Positions 54,401-64,000 of a stretch of DNA of 64,000 nt are shown here, piece after piece. The position numbers and the translations under genes were made by a program. This stretch comes from Stramonita haemastoma (Eukaryota; Mollusca; Gastropoda; Neogastropoda; Muricidae): the NCBI GenBank assembly GCA_030674155.1, contig CM060323.1:50611857-50675856 (forward strand), given 5' to 3'. Position 1 is the first letter of the stretch. Each line of letters starts with the position of its first letter. Under the pieces are notes generated by a model. It worked only from the letters and a program-made list of their open reading frames with translations, was not told where the DNA came from and did not search any database.

Positions 54401-56890
54401 CAAGTTTGCTAAACCGTCAAACAGCATGAAGATCTGCTAACAGCAACACGAATGAAGAAAGGAAAACCATATTGGTACAAAAATGAAACATAATCCAAAG
54501 GCCTTGCTAAACTGCAAGGAAATATTATAGAAAGGCATTGAGTAGAGAAGAAAAAAAACCAGAACAGACAAGGAATCCAATTGGAAAGATGCAGGTTTTA
54601 GCACACACCTGACATAAATAGAGGAATCTGGAGAGGAGCACCCCAGTGACTCTAAGGAAGTGAAGGGAAGAAGAAAAAAGCCTGACAAACAGCCTGGGTA
54701 TGTCTGTGTTTGATAGCAAGTAACAGTGGAGAGGTAGCAGTGACAGGACATCACAGAAACTAAGGCAGCTAAACAAGACTCGAATGATACAATAACAGAA
54801 CCTTAAAGATTTTTGTTTTTCAACACTGGCATATAAAACATAGTAGAACTGTCAAACAGAACAGGTCATGAACATTCAGACAGATGTGGATCATGGTCTA
54901 GAGGTAATGCACTTGCCTAGAAAGCGAAAAGTCCAGGTTCAAAGTGTGTGTTGGTTCGATCCTGTTTGGGTCAGAAACTTTTCCCCCATCCACTTGACCA
55001 TGAGTGGTGGTCTGGGTGCTAGTCTTTCAAAGAAGACAATGTGCATAAAAAAATCCCACAGCAACAAAAAATTGTTCTGTAGAAAAAAGCCACTCTGATA
55101 GGGAAACAAATACAGTTGCAGGCAGGAAAAGAAAAAAAAACTGGGTGGCACTACTCTTGTGGCAATGCACTCTCCCAGGGCAGATCAGCCTGAATTTGTG
55201 GCAATGCACTCTTCCTGGGACAGCAGCTTGAATTTCACACAAAAAAATCTGCCATGACTTCAAGTAGTATACAATGACAAGAAAAAGTGAATGAACGAAT
55301 GAATGTAGGATTCACAAAGTGTGTGAAAACCCCCACACCTGCTTACCTATGGAGTTTTCTCTTTCGCACAGCTTACATTTCAGCACCTGCTTACCTATGG
55401 AGTTTTCTCTTTTGCACAGCTTACACTTCAGCACCACACCTGCTTACCTATGGAGTTTTCTCTTTTGCACAGCTTACACTTCAGCACCACACCTGCTTAC
55501 CTATGGAGTTTTCTCTTTTGCACAGCTTACACTTCAGCACCACACGCTGGCTTGAACCCTCTCCTCCTTTTTCAGGGGGCTGGATTCCTGGGAACATTTT
55601 GAAACACACTGTAAATTAGGAAATTGTTTATCTACAGGTAAGAAAGCATGTTATGGATAATAAAAATTAGGAATGCAACAAGGATTTACAAAAAAAACAA
55701 ACAAACCCCCCCCCCAAGGATTTACAAGTTAAATAGGATTATAAATACAAAACACTTAAACAGTAACAATAGGTTAAAAGAAAGTTTGCAGAACTGGATG
55801 ATGATGAGATAAATAGTTAGAAAAACATAATAGTTTCTACTGACCCCAGACCAAATCAACTCCATCTTCAAGTCCTGCAAACCAAGACGTATATAACTTA
55901 AAACTACCTCTCTTTCCCTCTTAATATTTTCCCAATTTTAATCCAAATAAAAATCTTGCTTTGCAGTCAGTTGCAAGGTGATTACTTACTGTTAACGAAC
56001 AGCAGATGAAGTCGGGGGTTTCCTCTCCACAGTTTTCACACTTCAGCTGAAAAAACAACAACAACAAAACATACAAAACATCAATAAATAGAAGCAAAGA
56101 GATGTAGTAACAGAAAATCTCTGATGACTATCAATGGCTAAAGAAAATATTTTCTGGTAGATTATTTTATTTTATTTTTTTGGTCATTCTCACCAAACTA
56201 TCAACTTTATCACAAAGTCATCTATTGTATTGTATAGTATAACATTCGACAAAGAAAAAGTATTGTTTTGTATTGTATGCCACTTTCAGCCATGCCAGAT
56301 TTCTCTACTCTCCCTGAAGAGAGTGCATCATTGCAAGAGCAGCACCAGCCACTGTTTTGTTGCTGTTTTTCTGTCTGCGTGTGTAGTTGTTTCCCTTGAA
56401 CATATGTGAGTGGCTTTTTTCCTACAGAATTTAGCCAGGGACAACTCTCTTGTTGTCATAGGTTCATTTACGTGAGCTAGATGTGTGATGAACAAGGGAC
56501 GTTGGTTTTATCATCTCATCTGAAAGACGAACTCCAAACTAAAGGTCTAAAGGTCTCCCAGACTAAAGGTCTTCTGCCTTTTATCAATCACCTCAAATTT
56601 ATTCGTATCAATAATAAGTCAATTTGTACACATTTTAAATGTACCAATAGCTTGTTAAAAAAAACACAAAAACAAAACCCACACACAAAACTGTGTACTT
56701 CAAATTCTACATGATGCAAAATATAAATTACAATGAGGTAATTCATAGATTTTGTATACATGTTCTCACAAAAGAAAATCATTGACACCTGACAGTATCA
56801 TACCTTCAGAAACCATCCAAAGTCCTCGCCCTCTGCTTTCAGATTGGTGACATTTTCCAGGGTGGCCTTCAATTGCAGGGCAACCTTTGG
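51374..56890 (-). CDS. CZIB: CZIB (C1orf123/DUF866) CxxC zinc-binding protein, 6 exons recognised, frame imperfect
   Basis: The recognised exons are 56804-56890, 55990-56046, 55501-55579 (or 55587), 53614-53728, 52218-52279 and about 51374-51456. Conserved blocks are VALQLKATLENVTNLKAEGE, LKCENCGEE, VLKCKLCKRENSI, KTIVKFDCRGVSPEEF, CEGVESNTPFEIDL and EWYDYDEKAGE, in the order of human CZIB. The two CxxC pairs are the zinc ligands; the molecular role in animals is poorly known. Exon 3 to 4, exon 4 to 5 and the last codons each seem off by one base. A nearby SINE is missing many single bases, so consensus errors are likely; a pseudogene is the alternative. The start codon exon is not placed. 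Confidence 0.88.
52218..52279 (-). CDS. CZIB: CZIB exon with EGVES block
   Basis: The exon encodes RMDCEGVESNTPFEIDLTEK, similar to the human AAEGVESGTAFSDINLQEK. Acceptor TTTCAG, donor GTGAGT. A tandem array begins immediately outside the acceptor. Confidence 0.84.
52280..52670. repeat. About four tandem units of ~90-100 bp abutting a CZIB acceptor
   Basis: Repeated elements are AATATACAGAGATA, AACTCATTACAGCAG, TAAAGCTCTGTGTCAGC and TATATAAAGCACTGTACTGAT. The first unit begins at the acceptor itself, and later units carry an altered TTTCATCAG version of it on the minus strand. Confidence 0.88.
53614..53728 (-). CDS. CZIB: CZIB exon with TIVKFDCRG block
   Basis: The best frame reads LSSRNRGSYDIEDASNQKVK then TIVKFDCRGVSPEEFSPR. 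Acceptor TTGCAG, donor GTGAGT. At 115 bp its frame fits neither neighbour, each by one base. Confidence 0.82.
53805..54082 (-). mobile_element. SINE family A, copy 5, with many single-base deletions
   Basis: Compared with the other four copies it lacks at least eight scattered single bases, often one of a doublet (for example AGTCATAG to AGCATAG, AAGCTGGG to AGCTGG). Flanks CAATATATAATATAAG and CAATATTTAATATTAAG are probable target duplications. Confidence 0.88.
54884..55275 (+). mobile_element. SINE family C
   Basis: The head GGATCATGGTCTAGAGGTAA and GGTTCGATCCTG is tRNA-like; the body has TTTTCCCCCATCCACTTGAC and the tail CTCTCCCAGGGCAGATCAGC, part of which is duplicated (GTGGCAATGCACTCT occurs twice). 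Confidence 0.83.
55338..55491 (-). repeat. Three tandem copies of the CZIB exon donor edge
   Basis: Units begin (plus strand) at 55338, 55386 and 55439, with the true exon edge at 55492; spacings are 48, 53 and 53. Each contains about 36 coding bases (LKCKLC-RENSI), the split G codon and an intact GTAAGC donor. The copies are nearly identical, so the array is young. Confidence 0.93.
55501..55579 (-). CDS. CZIB: CZIB exon with second CxxC
   Basis: The exon encodes PPEKGGEGSSQRVVLKCKLC and KRENSI, close to the human GGRGSASMVQKCKLCARENSI region. Acceptor ATCCAG at 55580 fits phase 0; CCCAG at 55588 is an alternative. Donor GTAAGC. Its last 45 or so bases are repeated three times downstream. 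Confidence 0.85.
55990..56046 (-). CDS. CZIB: CZIB exon with first CxxC
   Basis: The exon encodes LKCENCGEETPDFICCSLT. Acceptor TTTCAG, donor GTAAGT, 19 codons, phase 0. The CENC pair is the first zinc-ligand pair. Confidence 0.87.
56804..56890 (-). CDS. CZIB: CZIB N-terminal exon
   Basis: The exon encodes PKVALQLKATLENVTNLKAE and GEDFGWFLK, matching the human IALQLKATLENITNL block. Acceptor AAACAG lies directly against the 18-bp tandem array; donor GTATGA. The open frame also runs upstream through the repeat as MLFYVV units, but the ancestral start is probably in a separate exon. Confidence 0.88.
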
Positions 56891-57134
56891 CTGTTTTACC
56901 ACATAAAACAACATTACCACATAAAACAACATTGCCACATGAAACAACATTACCACATAAAACACAGGGTTCGCGCTAGGATTTTTTAAAACCGGTACTG
57001 CGAGTTGCCATTTCAGAGACATCTTGACCAACTCCCCCAAAATCGGTCCCCAGAAAATAAAATCCGGTACATACTGTGAACAAAACGAAACTAATCAGTG
57101 AGGGGGTGGGGGAGGGGGGGATTGTTCGGCAGCA

Positions 57135-57369
57135 AAACTAAATCTAAATTGAACGCGAATCTCTCAGACTTGACTGCCGTGCTGCTTGCTGCCACTCGCT
57201 TCTTGGGCACGAAGCCACGAAGGAAATAGGATTTTTTTCTAGCGCCTGTGTCACTGTCTGTGTCAGTCTGTTGTTTTGCATGACATCTTCGTGTGACTTA
57301 AATTCTTCTTTCTTGTTTCTATGCTTCGCGCTCATCTAGATCTTTGTTCAATTTAGATTTAGTTTTCGA
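57135..57369. repeat. Perfect 21-bp inverted repeat, nested
   Basis: AAAACTAAATCTAAATTGAAC at 57135-57155 recurs as its exact reverse complement at 57349-57369. The 193-bp spacer has no coding capacity I recognise. It may be a smaller MITE inside the hAT-like element. Confidence 0.7.
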
Positions 57370-57414
57370 CTCTTCTCTCTGAAAGCAAGGCGCAAATTCA
57401 TAGTCATAGACCCT

Positions 57415-57560
57415 CAGCTTTTCGCTTTCCTTAAGAGCAGGCCATCATGTGCCGGTGGGAACGGATTACATTTACAAAACTGCATACACAGGGGGACTGG
57501 ATGTGAAAAAGCACAGGAGTGCTTATTCCATTATCCTCGATATAAAAGATTAAAAGAATA
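57415..57560 (+). mobile_element. SINE family B, 3' fragment inside the hAT-like element
   Basis: Contains AGCAGGCCATCATGTGCCGG, CTGCATACACAGGGGGACTG and CCATTATCCTCGATATAAAAG. Nested in 56965-57903. Confidence 0.82.
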
Positions 57561-58445
57561 CAGAATAAATAAATCTAGGCCCCATTTACTCACTGTGAAT
57601 GGAAGTCGCTGTCATGCCGAGAAGAGCGCGAAGCTCTATTCTTTCACAGTAAAGCTTGCTGTTCTGCGTGCTAGGCTAATAATGAGGCTGGCGCTAAAGA
57701 TGTTCGTCGGAAGGGGTGGGAAGGGGTAGGTGCGGTAAGCACAGTACAGGCCCATGACAGACTGTCAGAAAACGTCACTACGGAAATCTAATCGGTCACA
57801 GGCAAACAGAATCGGTACGCGGTACCGGCTGCTTGGAAAATTTTCGGTATTCCCTGTTTACAATCGGTAAAGTACCGACAATTACCGGTTATCGCGAACC
57901 CTGAAAACAGCATCACCACATAAAACAGCATTACCACATAAAACAGCATTACCACATAAAACAACATTACCACATAAAACAACATTACCACATAAAACAA
58001 CATTACTACATAAAACAGCATTCACATAATATTAATATTTATAAAAACAACATTACCACATAAAACATTACCACATAAAGCAACATTACCACATAAAACA
58101 ACATTACCACATAAAACAGCATTCACATTTTTTTATTTTATAAAACAGCATTACCACATAAAACAGTATCACATAAAGCAACATTACCACATAAAACAAC
58201 ATTACCACATAAAACAGCATTCACATAATATTAATATTTATAAAACAACATTACCACATAAAACAGCATTACCACATAAAAATTAGATCAAAATAGACTT
58301 CTGCCACATTATGGAAATGATCAGTGCAAAATTCAAACAAAAAAGTTTTTAAAATCTTCTGTAATTACAGCTCAGATGAATAAAGATGTGAGGTAGGCTA
58401 TGAGTATGACAGGACAGGTTAACCACATTAACTCTAAAAATATTT

Positions 58446-58502
<57 letters not shown>

Positions 58503-58678
58503 TGCGTGCGTGTCTGTGTGTGAGAGTGTGTCTGTGTGTGAGTGTGTGTGTCTGTGTGTGTCTGTGAGCATAGATCTATGGGTTTGCAGGCATATATCAT
58601 ATATGTATACATGTGTTAGTGTGTACACACACATATTTACAATACATATAGTGTGATGTGTCTGTGTTGTACACAAAT

Positions 58679-58755
<77 letters not shown>
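58446..58755. repeat. Two (GT)n tracts
   Basis: 58446-58565 (with CTGT and GAGT variants) and 58683-58752, separated by about 115 bp of AT-rich DNA. Confidence 0.97.
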
Positions 58756-59225
58756 TAATTGTAAGGGATGGGGTAGGAAACTTGATCGTTTGTCAAAATT
58801 AGTCATCAGAGTTAGTGACTAAATAATTCACACGATACAGACTATTGAGCGTTGAGTCTGACAGTCTCACTTACAACATTTGAACATAAAACACGACAAC
58901 CAAAACAAACACAACGGAGGAAAATCCCCAACTTTTCCCCCCCACCATCATCACTGACTCGTTCGGTAACCATACAACTTTACAAGCATCGATCATTGAA
59001 TCTGTGACGAAAACAAACTCGTTTCCTTTGTAATTTTCATTTAATTGTTGATAATAACCATCACTGAAAATATCTATCAATTTACCATTTTTGCAGTGTT
59101 GCACTAGGTGGAATTCCTTCCTGTCTTCGACGATGATTAGGCTAGGGTATGTTGCTGTCAACATGCAACTCGAGGTGGCAGACCAAGGTAGATCACTCTT
59201 ACAACGTAGGCCTGAGCCCACTGGG

Positions 59226-59229
59226 TTCT

Positions 59230-59321
<92 letters not shown>

Positions 59322-59323
59322 TA
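59226..59323. repeat. (CT)n microsatellite
   Basis: About 98 bp of CT with three CCT steps. A second CT tract lies at 59918-59990 after an (AATT)n run. Confidence 0.97.
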
Positions 59324-59917
59324 TGTTTGGTTATTTATGGGGCGATACAACTTAATGTTGTGGATTTTTTTGTAGTGTGTTTGTAGTTGTTAGGGTGTTT
59401 ATTATTATTATTTTTAAATTTTATTTATTTATATTTTTATTTTTTTTAGCTTTTGTCTTCATAATATTGTTTTAATGTAAGAAAGATTTGTGAAATGCAC
59501 TCTTCTCTGCTCGCTGCTCTCTCTTTTTTTTCTCTCCTCTCCACTTTAATCTTGTTTTTATTTACTTAATTATAATCAGTGCATCTGTTTGAGCATTAAT
59601 GTTCGGGTCAGTGGGGAATATGTTTTTGTTGAATACATATCTATCTCTTTTGTTTAAATAATTACCAATGTATCCAGTTGGGGGTTATGCGTTTGTTGAA
59701 TGTATACATATCTATCTTCTTCTCTTTTTTTTTTAATCATAGGTTGAACTGTTGCTGTTGGTGATGGTGATTTGTGGGGTAGGGGGTTGCTATTACCTTT
59801 TTATATTTTTTAGACATAATTCATAGTCAATGCAAGGGACGGATGAAAAAAGTACGTAAATGCTTACTCTATAACCATTGAAAAAGATAATTAATTAATT
59901 AATTAATTAATTAATTA

Positions 59918-59992
<75 letters not shown>

Positions 59993-60370
59993 GCTGATCA
60001 GAGTATCAAATCAAATCAAAATCTTTCATTCTGAGGATAAGAAATAATCACTCAAGTGGGGAGGGGGGGGGGGGCGTGTTTTGTTTTGTTTTTGTTTTTT
60101 GGTGGGGTTTTGTTGTTGTTGTTGCTGCTGCTGCTGCATGATGATGTTGTTACATCTAGTCTTGCCCTCGCTCTTCGGGACTTTGCAACCATAAATAGGT
60201 ATAGCTAAACCAAACGTTTCCGGTCTGTTTTGTTTTTGTTTTGTTTTATAGACAAATCTCAAAACAATTTTCCCAATCTGTTCTCTATTCCGCTACTTTT
60301 TTTTTTCTTTTAAACACCATCTACACTAAGAATACAATGTGTAACTGGAAGTATAAGAATGTTGACAAAA

Positions 60371-60414
<44 letters not shown>

Positions 60415-61171
60415 TAACTTTATATCAATTTAGATCTTTCACAAAGCAGTCCCCCAACACACACGCACACGCACCCCCCCCCCCCCCCCCCCACACCACA
60501 CACACCGATTTACCTCTTCATATTAAGTATGCCTACGAACCAAATATTTGCTGACGACAGTGCTACGCAGTCTACACATGTGTATGTATGTCGTGTAGTG
60601 TAATCTGATTTACAAGAACTTGTTGACTGATGCATGAAATAGACTTAGATCATTAACTTTTGTCTGCTTAAACTCAGAAAACTAAACGCAGGTCTATAAT
60701 AACTGCACCAAAACAATGGCAGAGAACGTTAATTAAACAGTCAACCCTGTATTTCCACTACACAAACTGAATCTAGGCCTGTAGCTGAATTCACTGCATG
60801 GAGAACTTGGAGCAACAATCTATGATGGTCTGAACGTGCATCATACACTGTAGAAAAATATCTATATAGCCTATCAAAATAAACAGTTGCCAAACTTGAA
60901 ACATGTTTTCAATCCTGTGTCCACATTGTTTTTTTTCATGCTCACATAAAATCAATATAGATTATGGAGCAATTTTGTGTTTATGCCACCCCGTTTATAT
61001 ACTGAAACCTTTGTCTACACAGGAAGCACAAAATGGCCTTAAAGCTAAGTAGTCTTCTAAAATCAAGCACATAGACATTTTGGGATTGTAGAATCCCTTG
61101 ATATCCTTCCTCTTGAACAAAAAAGAGCCATTTATGCACTGGGGAATTAAATGGCAATGCACCATCTTTTT

Positions 61172-61500
61172 TTTTTTTTTTTTTGCTGCCTCGTCCTCTG
61201 TGACGTCCCCGTCCTGTTGTTCCCACTCCCCTCATTTCAATCTCCCCGCCACAGCCATACCTAGATTCGTTGTGTCTTATCCCCAGGATCGGGAGTGCAC
61301 AGGGAGCCCATCAATATAGGCCGCCGTGTGGCCACCATCCAGAGGGGCCCTGCACTTCTGCTGGGTCACTTAGGTGGTGTTCAGTGGTGCCTGTTCTGAG
61401 CTAACATACGCAGGACAGCCCCTACTAAGCCCCCTACTAACTGACAGTATTAGCTCAGTCACGGAGCCAGACTGGGTGAGTCACCCACCTGTCTAATAAA
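61172..61500 (-). repeat. Unclassified interspersed repeat, copy 2 (uninterrupted)
   Basis: Read on the minus strand this copy has CAGTCTGGCTCCGTGACTG directly joined to AGCTAATACTGTCAG, the junction that is split at 29453/34983. It ends in an A-rich tract. A shorter relative of its end may lie at about 2280-2345. Confidence 0.85.
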
Positions 61501-61915
61501 ATAGGGGAGAAAACCAAACCAACCAAAGCGACAGAAGAACCGAACAACAAAAGAGGGGTGAGGGGGTGGAATAATACAGTTTGAATATCAATGGACACTA
61601 AATGAAAATGAATTTACCTTTAGAGAGTGAGGATGAGGAGAGATGAGAGTGGGTAGGTGAGGTGTGGTAGTGGAGAGTGGAGTAGTGTGTGTGTGTGTGT
61701 TGTGTGTGTGTGAAAAACTAGCTGGGAATTTCTGGAATGTATTCAGAGCAAGTCAAGTTAATTAGGCTATGTCTAAAAAATCAATAAAGCTTAATGGATT
61801 CTAAAACTGCATGTAAAGTCTGTTCTTACCTGACTGTGCGAAACTAGCATCATATTGCATATTTCATGACTTTGGCGCCATTGCGTGTTAGCCTACAGCT
61901 ACTCCAAGAGGCGCA

Positions 61916-61918
<3 letters not shown>

Positions 61919-62003
<85 letters not shown>
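61919..62003. repeat. (CT)n microsatellite
   Basis: An uninterrupted CT run of about 84 bp. Confidence 0.98.
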
Positions 62004-62007
<4 letters not shown>

Positions 62008-62397
62008 GCTCTTGGGGTGGGGGCAGGTTCACATGATTTTGACCAAACTGGAACACACCTTTTCATTATGATGTGTTCATATTTTCTCGTTAGTTCTCTG
62101 AAAATGCCAGTCACTGGTCTTCTAGCGACTATGGAGAAAACCCTGACCGTCTTGCTGACTGACAACAGGTCTATGGTTGGAGGGTATCATGTGATGGAGA
62201 GCGAACTGTTTTCATCCTTCCACCAGGCCAGACTAAGGAATGTCAACACAAACCATGGCAGATCCTGTTTTGAGCCGACCCACGCAGGTTCAATGAAAAA
62301 AACAAACAAAAAACAATCAATGAAAAAAACAAACAAACAAAAAACAATCAGTGAAAACAACAAATCAACAAAAAACCGAACAAATTCAGCCAGCTAT

Positions 62398-62695
62398 GGG
62401 GACGGGATAGCTCAGTGGTCAGAGCGCTCGCTTTACCCCAGCCAAGGTTAAGCAGCGTCGAGCTGGTTGCCAGTTAAAGGTGACCGTTTGAGCGCTTTGG
62501 TTACAGTACACTTCCCCCTGTTCACCCACCTGAAAATGGGTACTTGCCCTCTTTAAGGTCAGGGAAGGTAAAGCAGCGAGGGAGAGGAGATGGGCGCCGT
62601 CCTCAATATGCTGGCCCCTAGAGAAGCTGACGTCTCTCATGCCTCGCTCCCCTACGACCATACAGGTTATGGGACACCTTTATCTTTTTTTTACA
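62398..62695 (+). mobile_element. SINE family D, full copy
   Basis: The head GGGGACGGGATAGCTCAGTGG continues as TCAGAGCGCTCGCTT and is tRNA-like. The body has GGTACTTGCCCTC, AATATGCTGGCCCC and CATACAGGTTATGGGACACC, ending in a T run. Confidence 0.87.
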
Positions 62696-63839
62696 TTATG
62701 AGCAAAGATTTTCGATTTCAGCAACTTGCTGAAACTGATATTCTTCTTTACCATCGAACGCTCAGACAGCAACCATTGTTGTCTGTCATGTGAGCGAAAA
62801 TACGTTACACTGCCGTTCAGTGCCTAACAAGTCAGGCCCAGCGCATCCGACTTTGGCGTGGGAGAGAATAGTTATCTTTTAAATCTTTCTGGAAAATGAC
62901 AGTATAATGGACCAAGAAGGCAGACAAGAGACAAGAAGGAAGAAACAAGAAGAAAAGGAACAAGGAGGGGCAGAAAAGACGGAGCTCCTAGCACAGAATT
63001 TCCAGAAGATGTGGATGCTATTTATAGTAGCAGTCCCCCCCCCCCAACCCACCACATCCAGCATCCATATAGGGGGGAAATCGCTATTAGGCCTATAGCC
63101 TATATATAAAGAGCTTCATACGGCCTTCATGGCCGGTCGAGCTATAAACAACATGAAATGAAATGAAATTCTCATTCCACTGTTCTCTCAGGAATGGTTT
63201 TTGCAGCTTATCACAATAGAGGTTGTCATTGCCTGCATTGTCCTTGTCATCATTTTCTCCCTCCCTCTCTATCTATCTGTCTATCTATCTAGCCTATATC
63301 TCATCTGTTTGTAAAGTATCTTATAAAGTCTATGATTGCTGTAAATATGAATTATGTATGTCTTCATTTTACTAAGTGACGATCGATGGCTGGTAGGCCT
63401 ACAAAGTTCCTACCACTGATGAGGCCCACAACAAAAACTGCACGGCCAGCCAGCGCCTGGTAAAGGAAGCAAGCAGACGAACATCCGGGACCTGCTGTAC
63501 AGTAGGGCCAGGAAAGGACTGAATAATGCACGTTGCTGGGCCAATATGGACGCCGGCTCAGGCCAGGGGAGTGAAGCGCCATTGCTGCCTGATCACAGGA
63601 CAGTGCCGGGCCTCTCAGGAGTGTAATTACTTCACCATTCACCTGCCGCCCGTCCCGTTTTTTGGTCTGAGGATCGATAAAACAGCAGTTGCCATGGTTT
63701 GGTTCAAGCTTTAGATAAGCTGTTTACAGATCTGGTTGACTTGTCAGGTAAAATGACTTGAGGTTCAAGTCATGTGTGTAGGGTTATATTTGAGTTGTTT
63801 TTTTTAAATGTTGTTTTGAAGTACTTTCTGTGTGTAGAA

Positions 63840-63840
<1 letters not shown>

Positions 63841-63878
<38 letters not shown>

Positions 63879-63899
63879 GATGACGATGCAATTTGATGA

Positions 63900-63994
<95 letters not shown>
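63841..63994. repeat. (CT)n tracts at the right edge
   Basis: Two CT runs (63841-63876 and 63901-63994) around a short TTTGATGACG repeat. They reach the window end. Confidence 0.97.
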
Positions 63995-63997
<3 letters not shown>

Positions 63998-64000
63998 GTC

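Larger units (their letters stand above)
56965..57903. mobile_element. Non-autonomous hAT-like DNA transposon, 939 bp
   Basis: The ends are CAGGGTTCGCG at 56965-56975 and its exact reverse complement at 57893-57903. CCGGTA motifs lie just inside both ends. The flanks share AAAACA, within the tandem array, so the duplication could be longer but is obscured. CAGGG-type termini suit hAT elements, which normally make 8-bp duplications. There is no transposase frame. A SINE-B fragment and an internal inverted repeat are nested inside. Confidence 0.75.
56891..58285. repeat. 18-bp tandem array (ATTACCACATAAAACAAC family), split by a hAT-like element
   Basis: Units lie at 56891-56964 and 57904-58285, with two related interruptions (CATTCACATAATATTAATATT at 58018-58045 and 58209-58240). 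On the minus strand a unit encodes MLFYVV, so the array forms an open frame with no sign of being a real protein. It lies directly against the CZIB acceptor at 56890. Confidence 0.9.
58286..64000. other. Right flank: repeats, candidate CZIB 5' region, no supported gene
   Basis: From 58875 the minus strand has a good donor (TT then GTAAGTGAG) after an ATG at 58879, and 58860-59220 is repeat-poor, so a CZIB first exon could be here, but its phase does not fit the next exon. The remainder is microsatellites, the repeat copy at 61.2 kb, SINE-D at 62.4 kb and SINE-B tail fragments at 59820-59885 and 60005-60055. Confidence 0.45.

Noticed and set aside
57788..58021. Repetitive MLFYVV open frame as a membrane peptide gene
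   Set aside because: It is the 18-bp intron array read in frame; the array is interrupted by stops and insertions elsewhere and there is no start context or conservation.
58871..59221. A 116-codon minus-strand open frame as an independent gene
   Set aside because: I recognise no domain or conserved block; the region is better considered a candidate CZIB 5' exon or promoter.
62907..63098. Gln/Glu/Lys-rich plus-strand open frame
   Set aside because: The sequence is purine-biased and low complexity, with no splice or start evidence.

Overview
This is a eukaryotic, animal nuclear window with intron-rich genes and more repeat than coding sequence. The protein families, several tRNA-headed SINE families, a non-vertebrate Ty3/gypsy element and extreme (CA/GT)n, (GA/CT)n and (TA)n content suggest an invertebrate, most likely a mollusc and perhaps a gastropod. 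The taxonomic call is inference and is not proven by any single feature.

Three genes are recognisable by conserved protein blocks joined at splice sites. (1) A MAK/CILK1-type (RCK family) ciliary protein kinase lies on the minus strand from its ATG at 20282 to the left edge, where it is cut off. Its eleven exons join in a perfect reading frame. (2) OMA1, the zinc metalloprotease of the mitochondrial inner membrane, lies on the plus strand at 27732-45517 in eight exons. It has one GC-AG intron and a 2-base frame break just before the HExxH motif. (3) CZIB (C1orf123/DUF866), a small CxxC zinc-binding protein, lies on the minus strand at about 56890-51374 in six recognised exons. Several junctions or codons are out of frame by one base, and the first exon is not placed. 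MAK and OMA1 are head to head; OMA1 and CZIB are tail to tail.

OMA1 intron 1 holds an intact-looking Ty3/gypsy LTR retrotransposon (29454-34982) with two identical 239-bp LTRs and one 1570-codon gag-pol frame. It sits inside an older interspersed repeat whose sister copy at 61.2-61.5 kb shows the empty site. The same intron holds a degraded LINE 3' end. CZIB intron sequence holds a hAT-like element with 11-bp terminal inverted repeats (56965-57903) that splits an 18-bp tandem array. SINEs are frequent; one family has five copies, all in the same orientation, most with target-site duplications. Two long fold-back elements are also present.

The most unusual pattern is that tandem repeats repeatedly start at, or include, exon edges with their splice sites. 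Three cases contain coding sequence: the acceptor end of MAK exon 8 (three copies), the donor end of MAK exon 6 (six degenerate extra copies), and the donor end of CZIB exon 3 (four copies in all). Others involve the acceptor of OMA1 exon 5 (a 65-bp duplication), repeats abutting two CZIB acceptors, and repeats just upstream of OMA1 exon 8. This looks like a recurring mode of local duplication seeded at splice junctions. The rest of the window (most introns, the 20.3-27.7 kb and 45.5-51.4 kb intergenic regions, and the right 5 kb) shows repeats and low-complexity DNA but no further gene I can support.
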